Shown one piece after another: positions 24,427 through 33,398 of a DNA stretch of 35,232 nt (positions are counted from its first letter, which is position 1; each line of letters begins with the position of its first letter). Source of the DNA: Eubacterium sp. AM49-13BH (GTDB taxonomy: Bacteria; Bacillota; Clostridia; Lachnospirales; Lachnospiraceae); assembly GCF_003464165.1 (NCBI RefSeq), contig NZ_QSEK01000028.1, positions 1-35,232 on the forward strand. Direction: 5' to 3'. The notes under the pieces are model-generated. The model was not told the origin of the DNA, ran no database searches, and saw nothing but the letters and a program-made list of their open reading frames with translations. Made by a program: the position numbers and the translations under genes.

Positions 24427-25699
24427 GAACCTGAGTCTTAAGATTCTGTCGGCTATATTTGCAGTCGTTTTGTGGACGGTTATAGTTAATGTATATGACC
24501 CAACCACGAGTTATACATTCAGTAATGTGACAGTACAGCTTATTAATACCGAGAGTCTGACTGATAAGAATTACAGTTATGAGATTGTAGAGGGTGGCAA
24601 GATATCAGTATATGTAAGCGGTCCAAAGAGTATTGTTACTAATATCAAAGCAAGTGATATTGTTGCAACTGCGGATCTTAGTAAGATAAGCGCATTTGCT
24701 GATTATGTTGATATTCATGTATCAGTGGTTAAAGATGGACAGGTTCTTAATAATGTTGAAGCTACACCTAAAACATCTGCTGTAAGATTAAGCATAGAAA
24801 ACAGGGATACGAAGACAGTAAATGTTGTATCAGAGATTACTGGTTCACCGGCAGATGGCTATGCAGTGGTAAAAAGGGTGCTTAATCCAACATCTGTTAA
24901 GGCTACAGGACCTTCGTCTGTTATTGACAATATAGACCATGCAGGGATATCTTTTGATGTGACAGGAGCAACTGCAGATGTGACAGGAACAGCAGATATT
25001 CATTTGTATGATTCAGATAATAATGAAATTAATGATTCGTCTGTTGAACTTACACAGACAAGTGTGGGTTATACTGCACAGGTTGTAAGAACTAAGACAG
25101 TAAGTGTAGAAGTGAAGACATCAGGAAAGCCGGCAGACGGATACAGAGTTTCAGGAGTGACGCTTAATCGTGATAGTGTTGTTGTATATGGTGATACCAA
25201 TATGCTTAACAGCCTTGATAAGATTGTTATTCCGGCAAGTAATATTAATGTAGATGGTTTGACTGAAAATAAAGTGTACAAGTTTGGCCTTACGGATTAC
25301 ATAGATAAATCGCTTACAATTCTTGATAATGCAAGAATTGAGGTTACAGTAAGAATTGAGAGTACAGGTAATAAGACAATAACACTTAATACATCAGATA
25401 TTAAGGTTAGTGGACTTGAAACCGGAATGAGTTACAGCTTCGAGGATAGAACATTTTCAATAGATGTTGAAGGCTCAGAGGCTGCAATTGCTGCATTAGA
25501 TGCATCTGCTATAACGATGACAGCAGATTTGTCTACATATACTACATCAGGAATACAAAGCATTACATTGTCGGTTAAACTTCCGGATGGAGTTACATTA
25601 AAGAAAGCAGCATCTGTTAATGTATTGTTTGATAATATACAGGAGACAGAAACTAATCAGTCGACTCAGGAAACAACATCAGTGACGACTAGAAATTGA
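24407..25699 (+). CDS. cdaR: CdaR (YbbR-domain regulator of CdaA)
   Basis: This 430-aa protein has one N-terminal membrane helix (LKILSAIFAVVLWTVIVNVY) and an extracellular part made of about four YbbR repeats, visible as recurring segments such as VSGPKSIVTNIK, ATGPSSVIDNID, VYGDTNMLNSLD and VEGSEAAIAALD. CdaR binds CdaA at the membrane and modulates cyclic di-AMP synthesis. A threonine- and glutamine-rich tail ends the protein. ATG 24407 behind AGGAAGG is used; a second ATG at 24419 is possible. It is followed 12 bp later by an HPr-family gene. Confidence 0.92.
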   Translation: MKEKMFKNLSLKILSAIFAVVLWTVIVNVYDPTTSYTFSNVTVQLINTESLTDKNYSYEIVEGGKISVYVSGPKSIVTNIKASDIVATADLSKISAFADYVDIHVSVVKDGQVLNNVEATPKTSAVRLSIENRDTKTVNVVSEITGSPADGYAVVKRVLNPTSVKATGPSSVIDNIDHAGISFDVTGATADVTGTADIHLYDSDNNEINDSSVELTQTSVGYTAQVVRTKTVSVEVKTSGKPADGYRVSGVTLNRDSVVVYGDTNMLNSLDKIVIPASNINVDGLTENKVYKFGLTDYIDKSLTILDNARIEVTVRIESTGNKTITLNTSDIKVSGLETGMSYSFEDRTFSIDVEGSEAAIAALDASAITMTADLSTYTTSGIQSITLSVKLPDGVTLKKAASVNVLFDNIQETETNQSTQETTSVTTRN

Positions 25700-25711
25700 G
25701 AGGTGATTCAT

Positions 25712-25975
25712 ATGGTAAGTGAGAAGATACTAGTTGGAAGTGCATTGGGAATACATCTTCGACCAGCAGGAGCAATGTGTGACACTGCTGTCAAATTTGA
25801 TTCACATATAACATTTACATTTGGGAATAAGACTGTTAATGCAAAGAGTGTTATATCAATTCTTGCATCAGGCGTCGGCTGTGGCGATGAGATTACGCTT
25901 ATGGCTGAAGGACCAGATGAAGAAGAGGCATTGAAAGCAGTTTCTGAGAGCTTTAGAAAAGCTTTACAGGACTAA
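25712..25975 (+). CDS. HPr-family phosphocarrier protein
   Basis: This 87-aa protein is an HPr-type phosphocarrier. The phosphorylated histidine is exactly H15 in GIHLRPAG and the regulatory serine exactly S46 in NAKSVIS, as in ptsH products, so both enzyme I and HPr kinase could act on it. The end, GCGDEITLMAEGPDEEEAL, is typical. ATG 25712 with GAGGTG upstream is chosen over a GTG at 25703. It is not next to other PTS genes but between cdaR and a phosphohexomutase, so it may be an accessory HPr linking sugar status with this operon. Confidence 0.88.
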   Translation: MVSEKILVGSALGIHLRPAGAMCDTAVKFDSHITFTFGNKTVNAKSVISILASGVGCGDEITLMAEGPDEEEALKAVSESFRKALQD

Positions 25976-26000
25976 TATATAAAGAAAAGAGGTAAAGGGT

Positions 26001-27728
26001 ATGGGTTATATGGATACTTACAAAGCGTGGTGTGAGAATGAATATTTTGATGAAGCCACACGCGCAGAACTCAAATCAATCGCAGGAGATGAGAAAGAGA
26101 TTGAAGACAGATTCTACAAGGATCTTGAGTTCGGAACAGGAGGACTTAGAGGTGTTATTGGCAATGGTACTAACAGAATGAATGTGTACATTGTAAGAAA
26201 AGCAACACAGGGTCTTGCTAACTTTATTATCAAAGAGGGAACACAGTATAAGGGTGTTGCAATTTCTCATGATAACAGAAGAATGTCAAGAGAATTTGCA
26301 CAGGAAGCGGCTCTTTGTCTTGCTGCTAATGGTATTAAGGTGTATATTTTCCCATCATTAAGACCAACTCCAGAACTTTCTTTTGCTGTAAGAGAACTTC
26401 ACTGCACAGCAGGTATAATGGTTACAGCAAGCCATAATCCACCAGAATACAATGGATATAAGGTATACTGGGATGACGGATGCCAGATAACAGCACCTAA
26501 GGATACACAGATTATCAATGAAGTTAAGGCCGTTACAGACTTTAATGATGTTAAGACTATTGATGAAGAAGAGGCAAGAGTAAGAGGTCTTTATAATATT
26601 ATCGGATATGATATGGATGATGCATTTATTGCAGCATTAAAGAAGCAGAGCCTTAACGGAGATATTATTAAGCAGGTTGCTGATGATATTAAGATTGTAT
26701 ACTCTCCATTCAATGGTACAGGTAATGTTCCTGTAAGAAGAATTTTAAGAGAGTTAGGCTTCAAGAATGTATATGTTGTTCCAGAACAGGAGAAACCAGA
26801 TCCTGACTTTACAACACTTGAGTACCCTAATCCGGAAGATCCTAAGGCATTCACATATGCATTAAGACTTGCTAAGGAAGTTAATGCGGATATTATTCTT
26901 GCAACTGATCCTGATGCAGACAGACTTGGTGTATATTCTAAGGATACTAAGTCAGGTGAGTACAAGTCATTCACAGGTAATATGTCTGGTATGCTTATTG
27001 CTGAATACCTTCTTTCACAGAGAAAGGAGAAGGGACTTCTTCATGAGAACGGTGCATTTGTAAAGACAATTGTATCTACTAACCTAGCTGACCTTATTGC
27101 CAAGGAATATAACTTAAAGCTTATTGAAGTTCTTACAGGATTCAAGTATATTGGTGAGCAGATTAAGTTCTTTGAGCAGAATAATACATACGAATATGAA
27201 TTCGGTTTTGAAGAGAGTTACGGTTGCTTAGTTGGAACTCATGCAAGAGATAAGGATGCAATCGTAGCTGTTATGGCATTATGTGAAGCAGCAGCTTACT
27301 ATAAGTCTAAGGGCATTACTTTATGGGATCAGATGATTAACATCTTTGATAAGTATGGTTACTTCAAGGAAGGACAGAAGGCTGTAACTATGAAGGGTGC
27401 TGAAGGTGCTGTTCAGATCGCTAAGATGATGGATGATTTAAGAAATAATCCACCTAAGAAGTTCGGAGCGTGGGATGTTGTAGAGTTCAGGGATTATAAG
27501 AAAGATGAGTGTACAGTCATTGCTACAGGAGAGAAGAAACCAACAGGTCTTCCAGAGTCTAATGTACTTTACTTCGAGCTTAATGACCACGCATGGTGCT
27601 GTGCAAGACCTTCAGGAACAGAGCCTAAGATTAAGTTCTATATGGGTGTTAAGGGTACATGTCTTGAAGATGCTGATAAGAAGTTAGAAGAACTTACTGA
27701 TGCAGTATCAGAAATTGTTGGTTTATAA
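26001..27728 (+). CDS. pgcA: Phosphoglucomutase / phosphomannomutase (PgcA type)
   Basis: This 575-aa enzyme interconverts hexose 1- and 6-phosphates. The phospho-serine is S144 in TASHNPPEYNGYK; the magnesium loop is DPDADRLG at 303-310; the sugar-binding loop is EESYGCLVG; and the phosphate-binding loop is RPSGTEPKIKFY near the end. The length fits the large alpha-phosphoglucomutase group (PgcA) rather than GlmM, which is about 450 aa. In Bacilli the cdaA-cdaR pair is usually followed by glmM; here this mutase takes that place after an HPr gene. SD-like AGAGG lies 10 bp before ATG 26001. Its codon use is that of a highly expressed gene, with more GGT, CTT and GTT than its neighbours. Confidence 0.92.
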   Translation: MGYMDTYKAWCENEYFDEATRAELKSIAGDEKEIEDRFYKDLEFGTGGLRGVIGNGTNRMNVYIVRKATQGLANFIIKEGTQYKGVAISHDNRRMSREFAQEAALCLAANGIKVYIFPSLRPTPELSFAVRELHCTAGIMVTASHNPPEYNGYKVYWDDGCQITAPKDTQIINEVKAVTDFNDVKTIDEEEARVRGLYNIIGYDMDDAFIAALKKQSLNGDIIKQVADDIKIVYSPFNGTGNVPVRRILRELGFKNVYVVPEQEKPDPDFTTLEYPNPEDPKAFTYALRLAKEVNADIILATDPDADRLGVYSKDTKSGEYKSFTGNMSGMLIAEYLLSQRKEKGLLHENGAFVKTIVSTNLADLIAKEYNLKLIEVLTGFKYIGEQIKFFEQNNTYEYEFGFEESYGCLVGTHARDKDAIVAVMALCEAAAYYKSKGITLWDQMINIFDKYGYFKEGQKAVTMKGAEGAVQIAKMMDDLRNNPPKKFGAWDVVEFRDYKKDECTVIATGEKKPTGLPESNVLYFELNDHAWCCARPSGTEPKIKFYMGVKGTCLEDADKKLEELTDAVSEIVGL

Positions 27729-27762
27729 TCAGTTCAAATTTAATTAACAACTAAAACACAAT

Positions 27763-27839
27763 ATGAACACATTTCGTTGTTATATTACATGTATTGACAG
27801 TGAGATGTGTTCATTTGTTATGTATGGAATCTTCACTGT
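27763..27839 (+). promoter_or_regulatory. Overlapping inverted repeats and promoter-like site before the HtrA gene
   Basis: Two stems share sequence. The first pairs ATGAACACATTTC (27763-27775) with GAGATGTGTTCAT (27802-27814), 13 bp including a wobble. The second pairs ACAGTGA (27797-27803) with TCACTGT (27833-27839). They cannot form together at 27802-27803 and beyond. A perfect -35 hexamer TTGACA lies at 27794-27799 with only poor -10 candidates (TTATGT or TATGTA around 27818-27824). The site may be an operator, an RNA switch, or simply a weak terminator for pgcA next to the htrA promoter. Confidence 0.45.
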
Positions 27840-27870
27840 GATAATACAATGGTAAAAGGAGAGAATGATT

Positions 27871-29241
27871 ATGTATAATGACAATAATGAGAATGATTCA
27901 CAGTACCGTTACAGTGGCAGTGATATACCATATAACAATACTAATAATAACAGTACAGCCAATAATAACACAGCATTTTCAAGTGCACCTTATGATGCTA
28001 AGAAGCACAAGAGACACAAAGGCGGATTTGCAAAGAAAGCAGCATGCTTTGTTCTTTCTGCGGTACTTTTTGGCGCAATAGCCGGTTCGGTTATGTTTGG
28101 TGTTAATTATGCAGGTGGTAAGATTGTTGGCAGTAATAAGTCTAATGCGACAGGTGTTAATATATCAACAGTAAGCAATAATATTTCTAATGTTGCTAAG
28201 ACAAATTCTGCAATTACAGAAGATACTGATCTTTCATCATCATCGAAGATGGATGTAGAGGCAGTTGCTACAGCAGCCCTTCCTGCAATGGTTCAGCTCA
28301 ATGGTACAACAACAGTTAAAAGTTCAAGTTATTTTGGATATGGACAGAGCTATGAAGCAACATCAAGTGGTACAGGTATTATTGTAGGCAAGAGTGATAC
28401 TGAATTACTTATTGTAACTAATGCACATGTTGTTGATAATATTGATAATCTTAAATGTGTATTCTCTGATGGCACAAGTGCAAGCTGTTCAGTTAAGGGT
28501 TCTAAGTCAGATCAGGATATTGCAGTAGCTGCAGTATCATTAAGTGATATTTCATCTGATACAGCGTCTAATATTGCAATTGCAGAACTTGAAGATTCAT
28601 CAGATATTAAAGTTGGACAGCAGGTTGTTGCCATTGGTAATGCATTAGGTGAAGGACAGTCAGTAACAACTGGCATAATTAGTGCAAAGGACCGTTCAAT
28701 TACAGTCAACAATGTAACATTTACAGGACTTCTTATGACAGATGCAGCGATTAACTCTGGTAACAGTGGTGGAGCGCTTCTTAATTCAGAAGGAAAGGTT
28801 ATCGCTATTAACTTTGCAAAAACAAGCAGTGATGGTGTAGAAGGTATGGCTTATTCAATTCCTGTCTCTAATGTTAAGGATATTATCGATTCATTAATGA
28901 CTAAGCAGACAAGAAACAAGGTTTCATCAGATAAGGCAGCATACCTTGGAATTGCAGCAGTAGATATTACAAGTAATTATGCATCATATTATGGATATCC
29001 TGTAGGTATTCTTATAAGAACTGTAGCCGATGATTCAGCAGCAGACAAGGCAGGATTAGAGACATATGACATAATTGTCGGATTTGATGACCAGACAGTT
29101 ACTACTATGTCAGGACTTACTAACATGCTTCAGTATTATGAGGCAGGTGAAAAAGTAACTATAGATTATTATCATATGGAAGGAAGCGAGTATGTTCTTA
29201 AGAGCACGGAGGTAACGCTTGGTTCTAAGAAGGCATCTTAA
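27871..29241 (+). CDS. HtrA/DegP-like membrane-anchored serine protease with PDZ domain
   Basis: This protein of about 456 aa has an asparagine-rich cytoplasmic head (residues 1-45), a basic patch (KKHKRHK), one membrane helix (about 55-80), a low-complexity Ser/Asn linker, and an extracellular trypsin-like domain. The catalytic triad is H186 in VTNAHVVDN, D216 in SDQDIAVA and S299 in INSGNSGGALL. A single PDZ domain (about 350-445) follows, with YLGIAA and AGLETYDIIVGFDDQ. It degrades or refolds misfolded exported proteins. I prefer ATG 27871 (AAGGAG nine bases upstream) over ATG 27865, which lies too close to the ribosome site. The next gene is a ClpX homologue 23 bp downstream. Confidence 0.9.
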   Translation: MYNDNNENDSQYRYSGSDIPYNNTNNNSTANNNTAFSSAPYDAKKHKRHKGGFAKKAACFVLSAVLFGAIAGSVMFGVNYAGGKIVGSNKSNATGVNISTVSNNISNVAKTNSAITEDTDLSSSSKMDVEAVATAALPAMVQLNGTTTVKSSSYFGYGQSYEATSSGTGIIVGKSDTELLIVTNAHVVDNIDNLKCVFSDGTSASCSVKGSKSDQDIAVAAVSLSDISSDTASNIAIAELEDSSDIKVGQQVVAIGNALGEGQSVTTGIISAKDRSITVNNVTFTGLLMTDAAINSGNSGGALLNSEGKVIAINFAKTSSDGVEGMAYSIPVSNVKDIIDSLMTKQTRNKVSSDKAAYLGIAAVDITSNYASYYGYPVGILIRTVADDSAADKAGLETYDIIVGFDDQTVTTMSGLTNMLQYYEAGEKVTIDYYHMEGSEYVLKSTEVTLGSKKAS

Positions 29242-29264
29242 GGATATATTCCAAGTAGATATTT

Positions 29265-30671
29265 ATGGATAATACCAATGAGAATATGACAGAAGATAAG
29301 AATATTAATAAGAATAACAATGGGAATTCCGATGATTATGAGAAGATATGTTTTGTGTGCAGAAGACCAGAATCAAGAGCTGGTAAGATGATTGTTATGC
29401 CTAACAACATATACATCTGTCAGGATTGTATGCAAAGAACATTCGATTCAATTAACAGCAGCGGGATGAATTATGAAGATATGATGAAGATGTCAAACAT
29501 GCCTGGAATGGGCATGTTTGGCAATTTTGGCGTTATGGATTCAGACCCGGTTCCAGAAAAGCAGAAGCTTAAGAAAAAGAAAGAGGATAAGAAGGAGTTA
29601 CCAGCGCTTGACGTTTCTAAGCTGCCTGCACCACATGAGATTAAGAGAAAGTTAGATGAGTATGTTATAGGTCAGGACTATGCCAAGAAGGTAATGTCGG
29701 TGGCGGTATATAATCATTATAAAAGAGTTTCAGCAGATGCTAAGATTCTGGGTGACGTTGAGATTGAGAAGTCTAATATGCTTATGATTGGACCTACAGG
29801 AAGCGGTAAGACATATCTTGTTAAGACGCTTGCAAGAATATTACAGGTGCCACTTGCTATTACAGATGCAACAACACTTACAGAGGCAGGATATATCGGA
29901 GATGATATAGAGTCAGTTGTTTCTAAGCTTTTACTGGCAGCAGACAATGATGTAGAAAAAGCTGAACATGGAATTATATTTATTGATGAGATAGACAAGA
30001 TTGCCAAGAAGAAAGAGACCAGAAGCAGAGATGTAAGTGGTGAGTCTGTACAGCAGGGAATGTTAAAGCTGTTAGAAGGCAGTGAGATAGAAGTTCCTGT
30101 TGGTGCGACAAGTAAGAATGCAATGGTTCCACAGGTGACTGTTAACACGAAGGATATTCTGTTTATATGTGGTGGTGCATTTCCGGATCTTGAGGATATT
30201 ATCAAGACAAGGCTTAATAAGTCATCCTCAATGGGATTTAATGCTGACCTTAAAGATAAATATGATGATGAGAAGAACATCATGTCTTATGTGACGGTTG
30301 ATGATCTTAGAGAATACGGAATGATTCCTGAGTTTTTAGGAAGACTGCCTATCATATATTCACTTGACAGACTGGATGAGGATATGCTTGTCAATATTCT
30401 GAAAGAGCCTAAGAATGCAATTCTCAAGCAGTATCAGAAGCTGTTAGAGCTTGATGAGGTGAAGCTTGAGTTTACAGATGATGCATTAAGAAGCATAGCA
30501 AGAAAGGCAATGGAAAAAGATACAGGTGCAAGAGCACTCCGTTCTATTATTGAGGATTTTATGCTTGATATAATGTATGAGATACCGAAAGACAGCAATA
30601 TAGGTTCAGTTACAATAACAGAAGATGTTGTTGAAAAGAAAGGTGCTCCGGTAATAACTATGAGAGCATAA
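29265..30671 (+). CDS. clpX: ClpX-like AAA+ unfoldase, divergent
   Basis: This 468-aa protein has the ClpX layout: a four-cysteine zinc-binding domain (C29, C32, C52, C55), a charged linker of about 60 residues that is longer than usual, then AAA+ with Walker A GPTGSGKT (176-183), pore loop GYIGDD (209-214), Walker B IIFIDEID, and the C-terminal lid with ARALRSIIE. Two normally conserved functional loops differ. The RKH substrate loop is replaced by TSKNAM around 282-287, and the ClpP-docking tripeptide IGF is MGF at 323-325. No clpP is nearby, whereas the usual clpX follows clpP, so this may be a second ClpX paralogue with its own substrates. The ribosome site is weak. Confidence 0.85.
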   Translation: MDNTNENMTEDKNINKNNNGNSDDYEKICFVCRRPESRAGKMIVMPNNIYICQDCMQRTFDSINSSGMNYEDMMKMSNMPGMGMFGNFGVMDSDPVPEKQKLKKKKEDKKELPALDVSKLPAPHEIKRKLDEYVIGQDYAKKVMSVAVYNHYKRVSADAKILGDVEIEKSNMLMIGPTGSGKTYLVKTLARILQVPLAITDATTLTEAGYIGDDIESVVSKLLLAADNDVEKAEHGIIFIDEIDKIAKKKETRSRDVSGESVQQGMLKLLEGSEIEVPVGATSKNAMVPQVTVNTKDILFICGGAFPDLEDIIKTRLNKSSSMGFNADLKDKYDDEKNIMSYVTVDDLREYGMIPEFLGRLPIIYSLDRLDEDMLVNILKEPKNAILKQYQKLLELDEVKLEFTDDALRSIARKAMEKDTGARALRSIIEDFMLDIMYEIPKDSNIGSVTITEDVVEKKGAPVITMRA

Positions 30672-30749
30672 TAGTTATAGCAGAATAATACAATACATTT
30701 CTGAATACATATAGCATGTACAGTGATTGCTTTATGTTAAGGAGATGTT

Positions 30750-32464
30750 ATGGCATGTGATTTTGATATAACCAAAGAGAATATATATGATTACATAATA
30801 GAAGATACCCCAGGGGCTGATGAAGCTATTAAGGCATTGTCAGGGATATGTTCGCAGAGAGCTGATTCGCAATGGATTATAGCTCATGGAGAACTGCCTG
30901 ATAACCGCCAGCTTAATATAAGCTCTCTGGGGTATTTTACTATTCCAAAGTTATATGGACTCATGGAAGGCGATGCGGATATAAGTGCACTTGATGAAAT
31001 AGGTGCTTTACGTGTACTTGGACAGGATAATCTGCAGGCAGACGGGAGTAATGTTCTCATAGGGTATGTGGATACCGGAATAGATTATCTTAATGATGTT
31101 TTCAAGGACAGACTTGGAAATACAAGAATTCAGGCTATATGGGATCAGACAGATAAAACAGGTACTGATGCTGCAAATACATATGCACATTTTGGCAGAG
31201 TATATGAAAAGGATGAAATAGACAGGGCAATAGAGGCTGACAATAACGGAGAAAATCCATATTCTTATGTTGCACAAAGAGACACGTCAGGACATGGAAC
31301 GCTGCTGGCTTCAATATCAGCAGGTTCATATACAGACGGATATGTTGGCGTTGCACCAGGAGCAGAACTTTTAGTGGTTAAATTAAAACAAAGTAAACAG
31401 TATCTGAGAGATTTTTTTCTGATAAAGGATGACGTTCCAGCTTTTGAGGAAAGTGATATTATGCTGGCTTTAAGATTTCTTGAAGATTACGCTATACGTC
31501 TTGGAAAACCATTGATAATAATATTTGGTCTGGGAAGTGCTAATGGTTCAAGAACAGGCGCATCTCCTCTGGCAGAAATGATGGAGAATCTTACTAAAAA
31601 ACCCAATATATCAGTTATAACATGTATGGGCAATGAAGCTAATAATAAATGTCATTATAAAGGGGCAGTAATGTCAGCCTGGTACCTGATGTTATGGAAA
31701 TTAATGTTGATGGAACAGGAAAGGGTTTTACGATGGAAATATGGGCGGATAGTCTTGATATATTATCCGTGTCGATTGAATCACCGTCAGGGGAATATGT
31801 TCCAAGAATACCTGCAAGAATGGGTGCAAGTATGGAGTATACATTTCTTTATGAGGGAAGTACGGTTACGGTAGATTATCAGATAACTGAAAATGTGGCT
31901 GGAATGGAGGTTATATTCGTAAGACTTAAGACACCAGTTGAGGGTACATGGAAATTCTATATATATAGTCTCACTAATATAAAAGGAAGTTATAATGCAT
32001 GGCTTCCATTAAAGCAGTTTTCCGGACAGGATATATATTTTTTAAAATCCGACCCGGATATAACACTTACAGTTCCAGCGGCAGCTGATGGTGTTATAAG
32101 TGTAGGAGCATATAATCATTATACAGGGGCTGCTTATTATGAAAGTGGGCGTGGATATAGCGCTGACGGAAGGATTAAACCTGATTTTGTTGCACCGGGT
32201 GCGGGGGTATATGGAATTGCTCCATCTGGAGGCGTTAAGGTTACTGGAACAAGCTATGCAGCGGCTTATGCCGGGGGCTGTGTTGCACTTTTATATTCAT
32301 ATCAGGTAAATGTAAAGAATAGTCAGATGATTAATCATAACGATATTAAAGCACAGCTTATAAGAGGTGCAGTACGCTCAGAATATATGGTATATCCTAA
32401 CCCTGTAGCTGGTTATGGAAAACTGAATATATATACAACATTTAACATGATGAGAATATCTTAG
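30750..32464 (+). pseudogene. Subtilisin-family (S8) protease, one frameshift
   Basis: With one base restored near 31671 (GTAATGTC read as GTAAATGTC) this is a 571-aa subtilase with all catalytic residues: D108 in GYVDTGID, H182 in SGHGTLLAS, and the serine in GTSYAAAYAG encoded near 32250. A long insertion of about 180 residues between the oxyanion region (ITCMGNEANN) and the serine motif recalls the Csp-type and related cytoplasmic subtilases of Clostridia. No signal peptide is seen. As read, the frame after residue 307 turns into unrelated sequence and stops at 31874; the remainder is open from 31694 to 32464. ATG 30750 has AAGGAG. It follows the HtrA and ClpX-like genes in the same direction. 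Confidence 0.8.
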
Positions 32465-32528
32465 GTTGAAATCACTGGTGTTATATGCTAAATTGTTCAT
32501 ACATGACGAAAAGAGGAGATAGAGAAGT

Positions 32529-33335
32529 ATGAAATATAAGGCATTGGCACTGGATTTGGACGGAACATTAACTAATAGAGAGAAGAAAGTGCCAGTAGGT
32601 AATAAAGAAGCGATTGAGAAAGCGATAGATGCAGGTGTTAAGGTTATTCTTGCATCAGGAAGACCGCTTTTTGGAATAACACCAATAGCCAGAGAGCTTG
32701 AGCTTGACAAAAAAGGTGGTTATATACTGGCATATAATGGCGGCTGTATAGTTGACTGCAAGACAGGGAAGCAGATGTCTGCGACAATAATGCCACAGGA
32801 TTGTATAGCAGATATATGCAGTCTTGCAAGAGCCAACGGTGTTTATGCTCTGACATATGCTGATACGCAGATAGCTGCTGAGAGTGATTCTGATGAATAT
32901 GTAAAGAAAGAAGCAATATGCAACAGCACTACAATCAAGAAAGTAGATGATTTGTGCAAATATGTGGATTATCCTGTAGAGAAATTTCTGGTTGTAGGAG
33001 AGCATGAAAAGCTTATTCCGGTACAGAAAGCCCTGTTAGATAAGCATGAGGGAGTAATCAATGCATTTTTTTCAGAGAACTATTTCTTAGAGGTAGTACC
33101 TGCAGGAGTTGCAAAGGATGCATCTTTGGATAAGCTGCTCACAATGTTTGATATAACAAGTGAAGAACTCGTTGCATGCGGCGATGGAATGAATGATATT
33201 CCAATGTTAAAGTATGCAGGTCTTGCAGCGGTTATGGAGAATGCATATCCTGAAGTTAAGAAATATGCAGATGTCAATGCACCATCTAACGATGACTGTG
33301 GTGTGGCATATGTTATAGATAATTATATATTATAA
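32529..33335 (+). CDS. Cof-type HAD-superfamily phosphatase
   Basis: This 268-aa hydrolase has the HAD motifs of the Cof/IIB group: motif I DLDGT with nucleophile D9 and acid D11, motif II in LASGRP, a lysine in the AKDASLDKLL segment, and motif IV GDGMND near 217-222. The C2 cap fills residues about 85-185. Such enzymes dephosphorylate sugar phosphates, nucleotides or flavin phosphates; the substrate cannot be told from sequence. AGAGGAG lies 10 bp before ATG 32529. It appears monocistronic and ends at a bidirectional terminator. Confidence 0.88.
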   Translation: MKYKALALDLDGTLTNREKKVPVGNKEAIEKAIDAGVKVILASGRPLFGITPIARELELDKKGGYILAYNGGCIVDCKTGKQMSATIMPQDCIADICSLARANGVYALTYADTQIAAESDSDEYVKKEAICNSTTIKKVDDLCKYVDYPVEKFLVVGEHEKLIPVQKALLDKHEGVINAFFSENYFLEVVPAGVAKDASLDKLLTMFDITSEELVACGDGMNDIPMLKYAGLAAVMENAYPEVKKYADVNAPSNDDCGVAYVIDNYIL

Positions 33336-33353
33336 TAATGGATTATAAAAAAT

Positions 33354-33393
33354 ATACCCCCGGTGGTTTTATTGACTGCCGGGGGTATGTTTT
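33354..33393. terminator. Bidirectional terminator between HAD and LCP genes
   Basis: ATACCCCCGG (33354-33363) pairs perfectly with CCGGGGGTAT (33379-33388). A T-rich stretch follows on the plus strand, and the A-rich stretch at 33347-33353 gives a T run on the minus strand. It can end both the HAD gene and the convergent LCP gene (stop at 33399). Confidence 0.9.
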
Positions 33394-33398
33394 ATTGA

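Noticed and set aside
29717..30283. Long minus-strand frame within the ClpX-like gene
   Set aside because: It is a serine- and isoleucine-rich shadow of the plus-strand gene with no own start signals.
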